Assembly (NCBI RefSeq): GCF_024172095.1
Contig: NZ_JAMZDX010000003.1
Span: 248,001 to 312,000, forward strand
DNA: 64,000 bases
Origin: Kitasatospora cinereorecta
GTDB lineage: Bacteria; Actinomycetota; Actinomycetes; Streptomycetales; Streptomycetaceae
Reading direction: 5' to 3'
The notes beneath the pieces were generated by a model, which was not told the origin of the DNA, searched no databases, and was given only the letters and a program-made list of their open reading frames with translations. This document shows positions 7,723 to 16,347 of the stretch, piece after piece (positions within the stretch are counted from its first letter, which is position 1; the number at the start of each line of letters is the position of its first letter). A program made the translations under genes and the position numbers.

Positions 7723-9381
7723 ATGGGACACGTCGAGATTTCACATCTGGAGTACTACCTGCCGGACGGGCGGGTGCTGTTCGACGACGCGTCCTTCCGG
7801 GTCGGCGAGGGCGCGGCGGTGGCGCTGGTCGGCGCCAACGGCGCGGGCAAGACCACTCTGCTGCGCATGATCGCCGGCGACGTGCAGCCGCACGGCGGTT
7901 CGGTGACGGTCAGCGGCGGGCTCGGCGTGATGCGCCAGTTCGTCGGCACCACCGGCCGGGAGGACGCCCGGGAGACGCCCGGCGCGCTGCCGGCCGACGC
8001 CTCGGTCCGCGACCTGCTGGTCTCGGTCGCCCCGGCCAGGATCGCCGTCGCCGCCCGCGCGGTGGACGCCGCCGAGCTGGCGATGATGGCGCAGGACGAC
8101 GAGAAGACGCAGATGGCGTACGCCCAGGCGCTCTCCGACTGGGCCGACGCCGGCGGCTACGAGTACGAGGCCGACTGGGACGTGTGCACCGTGGCGGCGC
8201 TCGGCATCCCCTTCGACAAGGCGCAGTGGCGCGGGCTGAACACCCTCTCCGGCGGCGAGCAGAAGCGCCTGGTGCTGGAGGCGCTGCTGCGCGGTCCGGA
8301 CGAGGTGCTGCTGCTCGACGAGCCGGACAACTACCTGGACGTGCCGGGCAAGCGCTGGCTGGAGGAGGCGATCAGGGCCACCTCGAAGACCGTGCTGTTC
8401 ATCTCGCACGACCGCGAGCTGCTCTCCCGCGCCGCCGACAAGATCATCGCGGTGGAGTCCGGCGCGGCCGGCTCCAGCGTCTGGGTGCACGGCGGCGGCT
8501 TCGAGTCGTTCCACCAGGCCCGCCAGGACCGCTTCGCGCGCTTCGAGGAGCTCGGGCGGCGCTGGGACGAGGAGCACGCCAAGCTGAAGAAGCTGGTGGT
8601 CAACCTGCGCCAGGCCGCCGCGGTCAGCCACGCGCTGGCCACCCGCTACGCGGCCGCGCAGACCCGGCTGAAGAAGTTCGAGGAGGCCGGCCGGCCGGAG
8701 GAGCCGCCGCGCGAGCAGTCGATCACCATGCGCCTGAAGGGCGGCCGCACCGGCGTGCGCGCCTTCACCATGGAGGGCCTGGAGCTCACCGGCCTGATGA
8801 AGCCGTTCGACCTGGAGGTCTTCTACGGCGAGCGGGTCGCGGTGCTGGGCTCCAACGGCTCCGGCAAGTCGCACTTCCTGCGGATGCTGGCCGGCGACGC
8901 CTCGGTGAAGCACGGCGGCAGCTGGAAGCTCGGCGCCCGGGTGGTCCCCGGCCACTTCCGGCAGACCCACGCCCACCCCGAGCTGTTCGGCCGCACGGTG
9001 CGCTCGATCATCGAGGAGGAGCACGCGCTCAGCCGCGGCGCCGCGATGTCGGCGCTGCGCCGCTACGAGCTGGACCGGCAGGAGGAGCAGAAGTTCGAGT
9101 CGCTCTCCGGCGGCCAGCAGGCCCGGCTGATGATCCTCAAGCTGGAGCTGTCCGGCGTGACCGCGCTGCTGCTGGACGAGCCGACCGACAACCTGGACCT
9201 GGAGAGCGCCGAGGCGCTGCAGCAGGGCCTGGAGGCGTTCGACGGCACCGTGCTCTGCGTGACCCACGACCGCTGGTTCGCCCGCAGCTTCGACCGCTTC
9301 CTGGTCTTCGGCTCGGACGGCCGGGTGTACGAGTCGCCGGAACCGGTCTGGGACGAGACGCGAGTGGTCCGCGACCGCTGA
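7723..9381 (+). CDS. ABC-F family ATP-binding protein
   Basis: 552 residues with two ABC ATPase domains and no membrane segments, which is the ABC-F layout (ribosome-associated translation factors and antibiotic-resistance proteins). Domain 1 has Walker A GANGAGKTT, signature LSGGEQKR and Walker B LLLDEPDNYLD. Domain 2 has Walker A GSNGSGKSH, signature LSGGQQAR and Walker B LLLDEPTDNLD. A charged linker rich in KLKK and RLKKFEEAG joins them. The Thr that normally follows the Walker A Lys-Ser is His in domain 2. The start ATG has no strong ribosome site, but an AGAATC box sits about seven bases upstream, so a leaderless transcript is possible. Its position just before rplM may be incidental; a resistance role is not shown. 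Confidence 0.85.
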   Translation: MGHVEISHLEYYLPDGRVLFDDASFRVGEGAAVALVGANGAGKTTLLRMIAGDVQPHGGSVTVSGGLGVMRQFVGTTGREDARETPGALPADASVRDLLVSVAPARIAVAARAVDAAELAMMAQDDEKTQMAYAQALSDWADAGGYEYEADWDVCTVAALGIPFDKAQWRGLNTLSGGEQKRLVLEALLRGPDEVLLLDEPDNYLDVPGKRWLEEAIRATSKTVLFISHDRELLSRAADKIIAVESGAAGSSVWVHGGGFESFHQARQDRFARFEELGRRWDEEHAKLKKLVVNLRQAAAVSHALATRYAAAQTRLKKFEEAGRPEEPPREQSITMRLKGGRTGVRAFTMEGLELTGLMKPFDLEVFYGERVAVLGSNGSGKSHFLRMLAGDASVKHGGSWKLGARVVPGHFRQTHAHPELFGRTVRSIIEEEHALSRGAAMSALRRYELDRQEEQKFESLSGGQQARLMILKLELSGVTALLLDEPTDNLDLESAEALQQGLEAFDGTVLCVTHDRWFARSFDRFLVFGSDGRVYESPEPVWDETRVVRDR

Positions 9382-9383
9382 GT

Positions 9384-9592
9384 TTGGATCCGGCCGCCCC
9401 CTGGCGGTATCGTTGACCCTTGTTGTGCGTATTGGCTCGCTCCATCTCACGTGAGAGGTCGGTACGCCGGAGTCACCGAGGCCGTCGATCAGCGGCCGCC
9501 GTCCTGATTGCGTCCAGGACCAGGCAAGGCTGATCTCCTCGTCCCGCGTGCTCCCGTCAGGACCCACTCACTGAAAAGCGAAGGCTACGACC
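9384..9592 (+). promoter_or_regulatory. rplM promoter and long leader
   Basis: A vegetative-type promoter can be proposed: TTGGAT (9384-9389), an 18-base spacer and TATCGT (9408-9413). Transcription would start near 9420 and give a leader of about 170 bases before the rplM GTG. Ribosomal-protein leaders of this size often carry autoregulatory structure, but I could not recognise a known one here. Confidence 0.35.
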
Positions 9593-10036
9593 GTGCGTAC
9601 GTACAGCCCCAAGCCCGGCGACGTCCAGCGTCAGTGGCACGTGATCGACGCGACCGACGTCGTGCTCGGCCGCCTGGCCTCCCAGGCCGCCAGCCTCCTG
9701 CGGGGCAAGCACAAGGCGATCTACGCGCCGCACGTTGACACCGGCGACTTCGTCGTCATCATCAACGCTGACAAGGTGCACCTCTCGGGCAACAAGAAGA
9801 CCCAGAAGATGGCGTACCGCCACAGCGGCTTCCCGGGCGGTCTCCGCTCGGTCCGCTACGACGACCTCCTCGACAAGAACCCCGAGAAGGCTGTCGAGAA
9901 GGCCATCAAGGGCATGCTCCCCAAGAACACCCTGGGCCGTCAGATGCTCTCGAAGCTGAAGGTCTACTCGGGCGACCAGCACCCGCACGCTGCGCAGCAG
10001 CCGGTGCCGTTCGAGATCACCCAGGTCGCGCAGTAA
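9593..10036 (+). CDS. rplM: 50S ribosomal protein L13
   Basis: 147 residues, GTG start. The sequence [29 protein letters not shown] and the later [14 protein letters not shown] are typical of bacterial L13, an early-assembly protein of the large subunit that contacts 23S rRNA. Length is normal for the family. It is followed 48 bases later by rpsI, the usual rplM-rpsI operon. A GAAGG element upstream of the GTG serves as the ribosome site. Confidence 0.98.
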   Translation: MRTYSPKPGDVQRQWHVIDATDVVLGRLASQAASLLRGKHKAIYAPHVDTGDFVVIINADKVHLSGNKKTQKMAYRHSGFPGGLRSVRYDDLLDKNPEKAVEKAIKGMLPKNTLGRQMLSKLKVYSGDQHPHAAQQPVPFEITQVAQ

Positions 10037-10084
10037 TTCCGGCCACCCGACCCCATCACTGAATCGCAGGAGCTGAGGAACACC

Positions 10085-10588
10085 GTGGCCGAGACTGCCA
10101 TCGAGAGCACCCTCGAGGTCGACTTCGACGAGAACGTCGAGGAGTACACCTCCGAGTCCGAGTACACCACCGAGTCGCTGGCCGGCCGCTTCGGCGAGGC
10201 CGTCCCCGGCGCCGGCCTCGGCCGCCGCAAGGAGGCGATCGCCCGCGTGCGCATCGTCCCCGGCACCGGCCAGTGGAAGATCAACGGTCGCACCCTGGAG
10301 AACTACTTCCCCAACAAGGTGCACCAGCAGACCGTGAACGAGCCCTTCAAGCTCCTCGAGCTGGACGGCCGTTACGACGTCATCGCCCGCATCGCGGGTG
10401 GCGGCGTCTCCGGTCAGGCCTACGCGCTGCGCCTCGGCGTGGCCCGCGCCCTGAACGAGGCGGACGTGGACAACAACCGCGGCCCGCTCAAGAAGGCCGG
10501 CTTCCTGACCCGTGACGCCCGCGCCGTCGAGCGCAAGAAGGCCGGTCTGAAGAAGGCCCGCAAGGCGCCGCAGTACAGCAAGCGCTAA
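10085..10588 (+). CDS. rpsI: 30S ribosomal protein S9
   Basis: 167 residues, GTG start with GGAGCTGAGGA upstream. An acidic N-terminal extension of about 45 residues (rich in Glu, Ser and Thr), as in other actinomycete S9 proteins, precedes the conserved core with [17 protein letters not shown] and [14 protein letters not shown]. The C-terminus is basic and ends KAPQYSKR, the tail that reaches the P-site tRNA in the small subunit. It is the second gene of the rplM-rpsI operon. Confidence 0.98.
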   Translation: MAETAIESTLEVDFDENVEEYTSESEYTTESLAGRFGEAVPGAGLGRRKEAIARVRIVPGTGQWKINGRTLENYFPNKVHQQTVNEPFKLLELDGRYDVIARIAGGGVSGQAYALRLGVARALNEADVDNNRGPLKKAGFLTRDARAVERKKAGLKKARKAPQYSKR

Positions 10589-10612
10589 TCGCATCCCGCG
10601 AGTGCGACCCGT

Positions 10613-10646
10613 ACGCCCCGGAGTACTTTCGAGTACTCCGGGGCGT
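10613..10646 (+). terminator. rpsI hairpin terminator with TTCG loop
   Basis: A perfect 15-bp stem (10613-10627 with 10632-10646) closes a TTCG tetraloop, 24 bases after the rpsI stop. There is no T-tract, which is common for streptomycete terminators. Confidence 0.85.
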
Positions 10647-10735
10647 CGTGCTCCCGGCCTCGTGCGGAGGTCGTGGGGTGATTCGATGGACAGCCGGTCG
10701 GGGACGGCGTGAACGCTGAGAGCAGGGACGGAAGC

Positions 10736-12100
10736 ATGGGACGACTCTTCGGTACCGACGGAGTGCGCGGTGTGGCCAACGTGGGCCTGACCGCCGAACT
10801 CGCCCTCGGCCTGTCGGTCGCGGCGGCACACGTGCTGGGTGACGCGGGGGCCTTCGAGGGCCACCGCCCGGTCGCCGTGGTCGGCCGCGACCCGCGCGCC
10901 TCCGGCGAGTTCCTGGAGGCCGCCGTCATCGCCGGCCTGGCCAGCGCCGGCGTGGACGTGCTGCGGGTCGGCGTGCTCCCCACGCCCGCCGTGGCCTATC
11001 TCACCGGCGCCCTCGGCGCCGACTTCGGCGTGATGCTCTCCGCCAGCCACAACGCCATGCCCGACAACGGCATCAAGTTCCTCGCCCGCGGCGGCCACAA
11101 GCTGGACGACGCCATCGAGGACGCCATCGAGGCCCACTACCACCGCTACGGCGTCGGCGACGACGAGTGGAAGCGCCCGACCGGCGCCGACGTCGGCCGG
11201 GTCCGCCAGTACACCGAGGGCTTCGACAAGTACGTCGCCCACCTGGTCGCCGTCCTGCCCAACCGCCTCGACGGCATCAAGGTGGTCATCGACGGCGCCC
11301 ACGGCGCCGCCGCCCGGGTCGCCCCCGAGGCCTTCGCCCGCGCCGGCGCGGAGGTCGTCTTCACCCTCGGCGCCGAGCCCACCGGCCTCAACATCAACGA
11401 CGGTGTCGGCTCCACCCACCTGGACAAGCTCCGGACCGCCATGAAGGAGCACGCCGCCGACCTCGGCATCGCCCTCGACGGCGACGCCGACCGCTGCCTG
11501 GCCGCCGACGCCGACGGCAACGAGGTGGACGGCGACCAGATCATCGCCGTCCTCGCGGTCGCCATGAAGGAGGCCGGGACGCTGCGGCGCAACACCGCCG
11601 TCGCCACCGTGATGTCCAACCTCGGCTTCAAGCTGGCCATGGAGCGCGAGGGCATCGAGCTCGTCCAGACCGCGGTCGGCGACCGGTACGTGCTGGAGGA
11701 GATGAAGCAGCACGGCTTCGCCCTCGGCGGCGAGCAGTCCGGCCACGTCATCCTGCTCGACCACGCCACCACCGGCGACGGCACCCTGACCGGCCTGATG
11801 CTCGGCGCCCGCCTGGCCGCCACCAAGCAGCCCCTGGCCGACCTCGCCTCGGTGATGACCCGTCTGCCGCAGGTGCTCATCAACGTCAAGGGCGTGGACA
11901 AGAACCGGGTCGAGACCTGCGAGGAGCTGCAGGCCGCCGTCCGCGAGGCGGAGGCCGAGCTGGGGTCGACCGGGCGGGTGCTGCTGCGCAAGTCCGGGAC
12001 CGAGCCGCTGGTGCGGGTCATGGTCGAGGCGGCGGACGAGGAGCAGGCCAACGCCGTCTGCGAGCGGCTGGCCGCGGCCGTCCGTACCCACCTCGGGTAA
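10736..12100 (+). CDS. glmM: Phosphoglucosamine mutase
   Basis: 454 residues, close to the family norm. GlmM converts glucosamine-6-phosphate to glucosamine-1-phosphate on the way to UDP-GlcNAc. The N-terminus is [14 protein letters not shown]; the catalytic phosphoserine loop is [16 protein letters not shown], and the metal loop is DGDADRC. The C-terminal phosphate-binding loop is [17 protein letters not shown]. The ATG at 10736 has GGGACGGAAG upstream. Together with glmS about 1.3 kb downstream it supplies amino sugar for peptidoglycan, and would also feed the amino-sugar polymer proposed for 688-7617. Confidence 0.97.
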   Translation: MGRLFGTDGVRGVANVGLTAELALGLSVAAAHVLGDAGAFEGHRPVAVVGRDPRASGEFLEAAVIAGLASAGVDVLRVGVLPTPAVAYLTGALGADFGVMLSASHNAMPDNGIKFLARGGHKLDDAIEDAIEAHYHRYGVGDDEWKRPTGADVGRVRQYTEGFDKYVAHLVAVLPNRLDGIKVVIDGAHGAAARVAPEAFARAGAEVVFTLGAEPTGLNINDGVGSTHLDKLRTAMKEHAADLGIALDGDADRCLAADADGNEVDGDQIIAVLAVAMKEAGTLRRNTAVATVMSNLGFKLAMEREGIELVQTAVGDRYVLEEMKQHGFALGGEQSGHVILLDHATTGDGTLTGLMLGARLAATKQPLADLASVMTRLPQVLINVKGVDKNRVETCEELQAAVREAEAELGSTGRVLLRKSGTEPLVRVMVEAADEEQANAVCERLAAAVRTHLG

Positions 12101-12112
12101 CCAGGCAACACC

Positions 12113-12249
12113 CAGGGGCGCGAGGAACTGCGCGAGAAACACACCACCCGGGGAGGTTCGGCCCGATCGTTCGGCGCCCACCTCCCCGGGTGGTCGGTCG
12201 CGCAGTTCTCCCCCAGCCTTCGGCCGGGAGGTACCCCCACGCGCCCCTG
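12113..12249. repeat. Composite nested inverted repeat between convergent glmM and coaA
   Basis: Three perfectly paired blocks are nested. The outer 10 bp are 12113-12122 with 12240-12249; the middle 10 bp are 12126-12135 with 12198-12207; the inner 15 bp are 12143-12157 with 12180-12194, around a 22-base loop. The right arm is longer because about 30 bases (around 12208-12239) are interposed; that segment has its own small hairpin. The left-arm text GGGGCGCGAGGAACTGCGCGA recurs at 29085-29105. As RNA it could terminate both genes. Confidence 0.8.
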
Positions 12250-12266
12250 TTGGCGTTCCCGTGTGC

Positions 12267-13256
12267 CTACAGCTTGCGCAGCAGGGCTCGGCGGACCTTG
12301 TGGTCGGCGCCCTTCTGCAGGATGAGGGTGGCCCGGCCGCGGGTGGGCAGGACGTTCTCCAGCAGGTTGGGCCGGTTGATGGTGCGCCAGACCTGGCGGC
12401 CGTAGTCCATCGCCTCCTCTTCCGGCACCTCGGTGAAGCGGCGGAAGTAGGAGTTCGGGTCCTGGAAGGCGGTCTGACGGAGCTTCCGGAACCGGTCCAG
12501 GTACCAGCGTTCGATGTCGTCGGTGCGCGCGTCGACGTAGATGGAGAAGTCGAAGTAGTCGGCGACCGCCATCCGGGTCCGGCCGTCGGTGCCGGGCAGG
12601 GCGGGCTGAAGGACGTTCAGGCCCTCGACGATCAGGATGTCCGGGCGCTCCACGGTCAGCTTCTCGTCCTGGACGATGTCGTACACCAGGTGCGAGTAGA
12701 CGGGCGCGGAGACGCTCTCCTTGCCGGCCTTCACGTCCGCGACGAACCGCATCAGGGCCCGCCGGTCGTACGACTCCGGGAAGCCCTTGCGGGCCATCAG
12801 GCCGCGGCGCCGCAGCTCGGCGTTGGGGAGCAGGAAGCCGTCGGTGGTGACCAACGCCACCCGCGGGTGCTCGGGCCAGCGGGCCAGCAGCGCCTGCAGC
12901 AGGCGGGCGGTGGTGGACTTGCCGACCGCGACGGAGCCGGCCACGCCGATGATGAACGGGGTGCGGGTGCGCTCGGTGTCCGGGGTGTCCAGGAAGGTGC
13001 CGAGGGCGCCGCGCAGCTCGTGGGTGGCGTGGATGTACAGGTTGAGCAGCCGGGACAGCGGCAGGTAGACGTCGCGGACCTCGTCCAGGTCCAGTGCGGT
13101 GCCCAGGCCGCGCAGCCGCTCCACCTCTTCGGCGGTCAGCGGCAGCGGGGTGCGCTCGCGGAGCGCGCTCCACTCGGCGCGGGACAGATCCACGTACGGT
13201 GAGGGGGTGGGCGTGGGGGCGCCCCTCGTACAGAGTTCGGTCAGCACGTCCTCCAT
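12267..13256 (-). CDS. coaA: Type I pantothenate kinase
   Basis: 329 residues, normal for CoaA. It phosphorylates pantothenate, the first and usually rate-limiting step of coenzyme A synthesis. The P-loop is [17 protein letters not shown] (about residue 100); other family segments are [30 protein letters not shown] and [12 protein letters not shown]. The ATG at 13256 faces away from glmS, with 99 bases between the two starts, so the promoters are divergent. It converges on glmM across the inverted repeat. Confidence 0.96.
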   Translation of the reverse strand: MEDVLTELCTRGAPTPTPSPYVDLSRAEWSALRERTPLPLTAEEVERLRGLGTALDLDEVRDVYLPLSRLLNLYIHATHELRGALGTFLDTPDTERTRTPFIIGVAGSVAVGKSTTARLLQALLARWPEHPRVALVTTDGFLLPNAELRRRGLMARKGFPESYDRRALMRFVADVKAGKESVSAPVYSHLVYDIVQDEKLTVERPDILIVEGLNVLQPALPGTDGRTRMAVADYFDFSIYVDARTDDIERWYLDRFRKLRQTAFQDPNSYFRRFTEVPEEEAMDYGRQVWRTINRPNLLENVLPTRGRATLILQKGADHKVRRALLRKL

Positions 13257-13342
13257 TGTGGGCCGTCTCGCCGAGGACGGGTGGTGTGGTGTCGGTCACC
13301 AGCCGTCGCCGCGGTCGTGACCTGGGAGTGTTCTTCGCCGCA

Positions 13343-13348
13343 TATGCT
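13343..13348 (+). promoter_or_regulatory. glmS -10 box, probably leaderless
   Basis: TATGCT ends seven bases before the glmS ATG and no ribosome-binding sequence lies between, so transcription probably begins at or next to the start codon. Confidence 0.45.
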
Positions 13349-13355
13349 GACGCAC

Positions 13356-15212
13356 ATGTGCGGAATTGTTGGATATGTAGGGCCTCAGACGGCTCTGGAC
13401 GTGGTGATCGCAGGCCTGCGCCGGCTGGAGTACCGGGGCTACGACTCGGCCGGTGTCGCGGTGCAGACGCAGGCGGGCGACGGGCAGTGGTCGCTGGCCA
13501 CGGACAAGCGGGCGGGCAAGCTCGCCAACCTCGAGAAGTCGCTGGCCGAGTCCCCCCTCCCGGCCGGCACCACGGGCATCGGCCACACCCGCTGGGCGAC
13601 CCACGGCGGCCCGACGGACGCCAACGCCCACCCCCACCTGGACGACGACCGCAAGGTCGCCGTCGTCCACAACGGCATCATCGAGAACTTCGCCGCCCTG
13701 CGCGCCGAGATCGCCGAGCGCGGCCACACCCTCCGTTCGGAGACCGACACCGAGGTGGTCGCCCACCTGCTCGCCGAGGCGTACGACGGCGACCTGGCCG
13801 AGGCCATGCGCGTGGTCTGCCGCCAGCTGGACGGCGCCTTCACCCTGGTCGCCGTGCACGCGGACGCCCCGGACGTGGTGGTCGGCGCCCGCCGCAACTC
13901 CCCGCTGGTGGTCGGCGTCGGCGAGGGCGAGAACTTCCTCGCCTCCGACGTCGCCGCGTTCATCGCGCACACCCGCGAGGCGATCGAGCTCGGCCAGGAC
14001 CAGGTCGTCGAGCTGCGCACCTCCGGCGTGACGGTGACCAACTTCGACGGCACCCCCGCCGACGTGCGCGAGTACCACGTCGACTGGGACGCCTCGGCCG
14101 CCGAGAAGGGCGGCTACGACTACTTCATGCTCAAGGAGATCGCCGAGCAGCCGAAGGCCGTCGCCGACACCCTCCTCGGCCGGATCGGCACCGACGGCCG
14201 GCTCACCCTGGACGAGCTGCGCATCCCCGACCAGGTGCTGCGCGAGGTCGACAAGGTCGTCATCGTGGCCTGCGGCACCGCGTTCCACGCCGGCATGATC
14301 GCCAAGTACGCGATCGAGCACTGGACCCGCATCCCCTGCGAGGTCGAGGTCGCCTCGGAGTTCCGCTACCGCGACCCGATCATGGACGACCGCACCCTGG
14401 TCATCGCCATCTCCCAGTCCGGCGAGACCATGGACACCCTGATGGCGCTGCGCCACGCCCGCGAGCAGGGCGCCAAGGTGCTGGCCATCTGCAACACCAA
14501 CGGCTCCACCATCCCGCGCGAGTCCGACGCGGTGCTCTACACCCACGCCGGCCCCGAGGTCGCGGTCGCCTCCACCAAGGCGTTCCTGACCCAGCTGGTC
14601 GCCTGCTACCTGGTCGCGCTGTACCTCGGCCAGGTCCGCGGCACCAAGTGGGGCGACGAGATCTTCACCATCATCCGCGAGCTCGGCGACGCGCCGAAGC
14701 AGGTGGAGCAGGTGCTGGAGACCATGGAGCCCGTCCGCGAGCTGGCCCGTTCGCTGGCCGACGCCAAGTCGGTGCTGTTCCTCGGCCGCCACGTGGGCTT
14801 CCCGGTCGCCCTGGAGGGCGCGCTGAAGCTCAAGGAGCTCGCGTACATGCACGCCGAGGGCTTCGCCGCGGGCGAGCTCAAGCACGGCCCGATCGCCCTG
14901 ATCGAGGAGGGCCTGCCGGTCGTCGTGGTCGTGCCGTCGCCGCGCGGCCGCTCGATCCTGCACGACAAGATCGTCTCCAACATCCAGGAGATCCGCGCCC
15001 GCGGTGCCCGCACCATCGTGATCGCGGAGGAGGGCGACGAGGCGGTCGTGCCGTACGCCGACCACCTGATCCGCATCCCGGCCACCCCGACGCTGCTCCA
15101 GCCGCTGGTGTCCACCGTCCCGCTCCAGGTCTTCGCCTGCGAGCTGGCCACCGCCAAGGGCCACGAGGTCGACCAGCCGCGCAACCTGGCGAAGTCGGTC
15201 ACCGTCGAGTAG
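13356..15212 (+). CDS. glmS: Glucosamine-fructose-6-phosphate aminotransferase (isomerizing)
   Basis: 618 residues, the usual GlmS length. It makes glucosamine-6-phosphate from fructose-6-phosphate and glutamine. The start ATG is set by the requirement that the nucleophile Cys follow Met: MCGIVGYVG. The glutaminase domain has GHTRWATHG and HNGIIENF. Two SIS isomerase domains follow, with CGTAFHAG, SQSGETMDT, STKAF and KELAYMHAEGFAAGELKHGP, and the C-terminus ends AKSVTVE. No glmS ribozyme would be expected in an actinomycete, and none is seen in the short upstream gap. Confidence 0.97.
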   Translation: MCGIVGYVGPQTALDVVIAGLRRLEYRGYDSAGVAVQTQAGDGQWSLATDKRAGKLANLEKSLAESPLPAGTTGIGHTRWATHGGPTDANAHPHLDDDRKVAVVHNGIIENFAALRAEIAERGHTLRSETDTEVVAHLLAEAYDGDLAEAMRVVCRQLDGAFTLVAVHADAPDVVVGARRNSPLVVGVGEGENFLASDVAAFIAHTREAIELGQDQVVELRTSGVTVTNFDGTPADVREYHVDWDASAAEKGGYDYFMLKEIAEQPKAVADTLLGRIGTDGRLTLDELRIPDQVLREVDKVVIVACGTAFHAGMIAKYAIEHWTRIPCEVEVASEFRYRDPIMDDRTLVIAISQSGETMDTLMALRHAREQGAKVLAICNTNGSTIPRESDAVLYTHAGPEVAVASTKAFLTQLVACYLVALYLGQVRGTKWGDEIFTIIRELGDAPKQVEQVLETMEPVRELARSLADAKSVLFLGRHVGFPVALEGALKLKELAYMHAEGFAAGELKHGPIALIEEGLPVVVVVPSPRGRSILHDKIVSNIQEIRARGARTIVIAEEGDEAVVPYADHLIRIPATPTLLQPLVSTVPLQVFACELATAKGHEVDQPRNLAKSVTVE

Positions 15213-15227
15213 TCGGTCACGCCGCTT

Positions 15228-15268
15228 CGGTGCCCCTGCGGTGGCTGCGTCCTACCGCAGGGGTGCCG
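15228..15268. terminator. Bidirectional terminator between glmS and the Uma2 gene
   Basis: A 16-bp stem (15228-15243 with 15253-15268) with three G-T wobbles and a nine-base loop. Its right arm runs into the last codons of the convergent Uma2 gene, so the terminator and coding sequence overlap. Confidence 0.7.
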
Positions 15269-15812
15269 TGTCGAGCGTGAACGAGAACGGCGCGGGCAGC
15301 TCCAACGGCTTGCCGAAGGTGACCTCGCTGTGGGCCTGGTAGTCGCCGTCGGACGGGTCGGTGAACAGCGTGACCGTGCCATGGCCGCGGTCGACCAGCA
15401 GGTAGCAGGGGATCCCGGCGGCCGCGTAGCCGCGCCGCTTCGCCTCGCGGTCCCTGACCGGGTTGGTCGAGGTGATCTCGAAGACCAGCAGCACCCCGCC
15501 CGGCCCTGCCCACGGCTCGGCGTCCTCGAAGTGGCCGACCGGGCTGATCGTGCCGTCCGGGATGAAGTGGCCGCCGGGCACGACCAGACCCTTGTTGCCG
15601 GAGACATCCAGATCGATTGCGGATCTGCGGACGAACTGCTTGTTGATCAACGAGAACGCGGTCTCGTGCGAACCGTCCGGCGGCGGGGTCACGACGATCT
15701 CCCCGTCGATCAGCTCGGCCCGGTAGCCGGGCGGCGTCTCCAGCTCCAGGAACGTTTGGAGGAGGCCGTTCTCCGCAGGCAGCGGCTGCTGGACGGCTGG
15801 CATGGCGACCAT
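15252..15812 (-). CDS. Uma2 family (DUF820) endonuclease-like protein
   Basis: 186 residues. The fold is predicted to be PD-(D/E)XK nuclease-like: GYRAELIDGEIVVTPPP, then FIPDGTISP and VLLVFEITSTNPVRDREAKRRGYAAAGIPCYLLVD. The Asp of PDGT, the Glu of FEITS and the following Lys/Arg correspond to the conserved positions of the family. Function of Uma2 proteins is largely unknown, and they are abundant in streptomycetes and cyanobacteria. The ATG at 15812 has a strong ribosome site (GGAGGGAGAAGG). The gene is not part of the flanking glmS or acpS functions. Confidence 0.82.
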   Translation of the reverse strand: MVAMPAVQQPLPAENGLLQTFLELETPPGYRAELIDGEIVVTPPPDGSHETAFSLINKQFVRRSAIDLDVSGNKGLVVPGGHFIPDGTISPVGHFEDAEPWAGPGGVLLVFEITSTNPVRDREAKRRGYAAAGIPCYLLVDRGHGTVTLFTDPSDGDYQAHSEVTFGKPLELPAPFSFTLDTAPLR

Positions 15813-15946
15813 GGCCCTTCTCCCTCCCGTGGGTCCGGGCCACACGCTAGGCGGACCGGCCGGGGCGGGAAGGGGATCGAAGCGGTTCTCACCCGAAAGT
15901 GTGCCGTAAGGTCCCCGGGCAGGAGCGGATTCCAGGGAGTGGCGGA

Positions 15947-16315
15947 GTGATCATCGGGGTCGGGATCGACGTGGCGGAGATCGAGCGGTTCGGGGCCTCC
16001 CTGGAGCGGACGCCGGAGCTGGCCGCGCGGCTGTTCACGCCGGGGGAGCTGGTGCTGCCGTCCGGGCAGCGGCGCGGGGTCGCGTCGCTGGCGGCCCGGT
16101 TCGCGGCCAAGGAGGCGCTGGCCAAGGCGCTGGGCGCGCCGGTCGGCCTGCACTGGACGGACGCCGAGGTGTGCGTCGAGGACTCCGGCCGGCCGGTCCT
16201 GCGGGTCACCGGGACGGTCGCCGCCCGCGCCGCCGAACTCGGCGTGAAGTCGTGGCACGTGTCGCTGAGCCACGACGCGGGCGTAGCGTCGGCGGTGGTG
16301 ATCGCGGAGGGTTGA
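15947..16315 (+). CDS. acpS: Holo-[acyl-carrier-protein] synthase
   Basis: 122 residues. It transfers 4'-phosphopantetheine from CoA to apo-ACP, activating fatty acid (and possibly polyketide) carriers. The two AcpS signatures are present: [10 protein letters not shown] near the N-terminus, with the metal-binding Asp, and [13 protein letters not shown] in the middle. The GTG at 15947 is preceded by GGGAG and begins VIIGVGID. It is followed closely by nnr, with the nnr start 32 bases after the stop. Confidence 0.95.
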   Translation: MIIGVGIDVAEIERFGASLERTPELAARLFTPGELVLPSGQRRGVASLAARFAAKEALAKALGAPVGLHWTDAEVCVEDSGRPVLRVTGTVAARAAELGVKSWHVSLSHDAGVASAVVIAEG

Positions 16316-16347
16316 TCGCCGGGGCCGAGCCGTCCGGGAGGCAGGAC

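Noticed and set aside
13257-13355. glmS ribozyme
   Set aside because: The gap is only 99 bases, shared with coaA, and glmS appears leaderless; the ribozyme is a Firmicutes feature.
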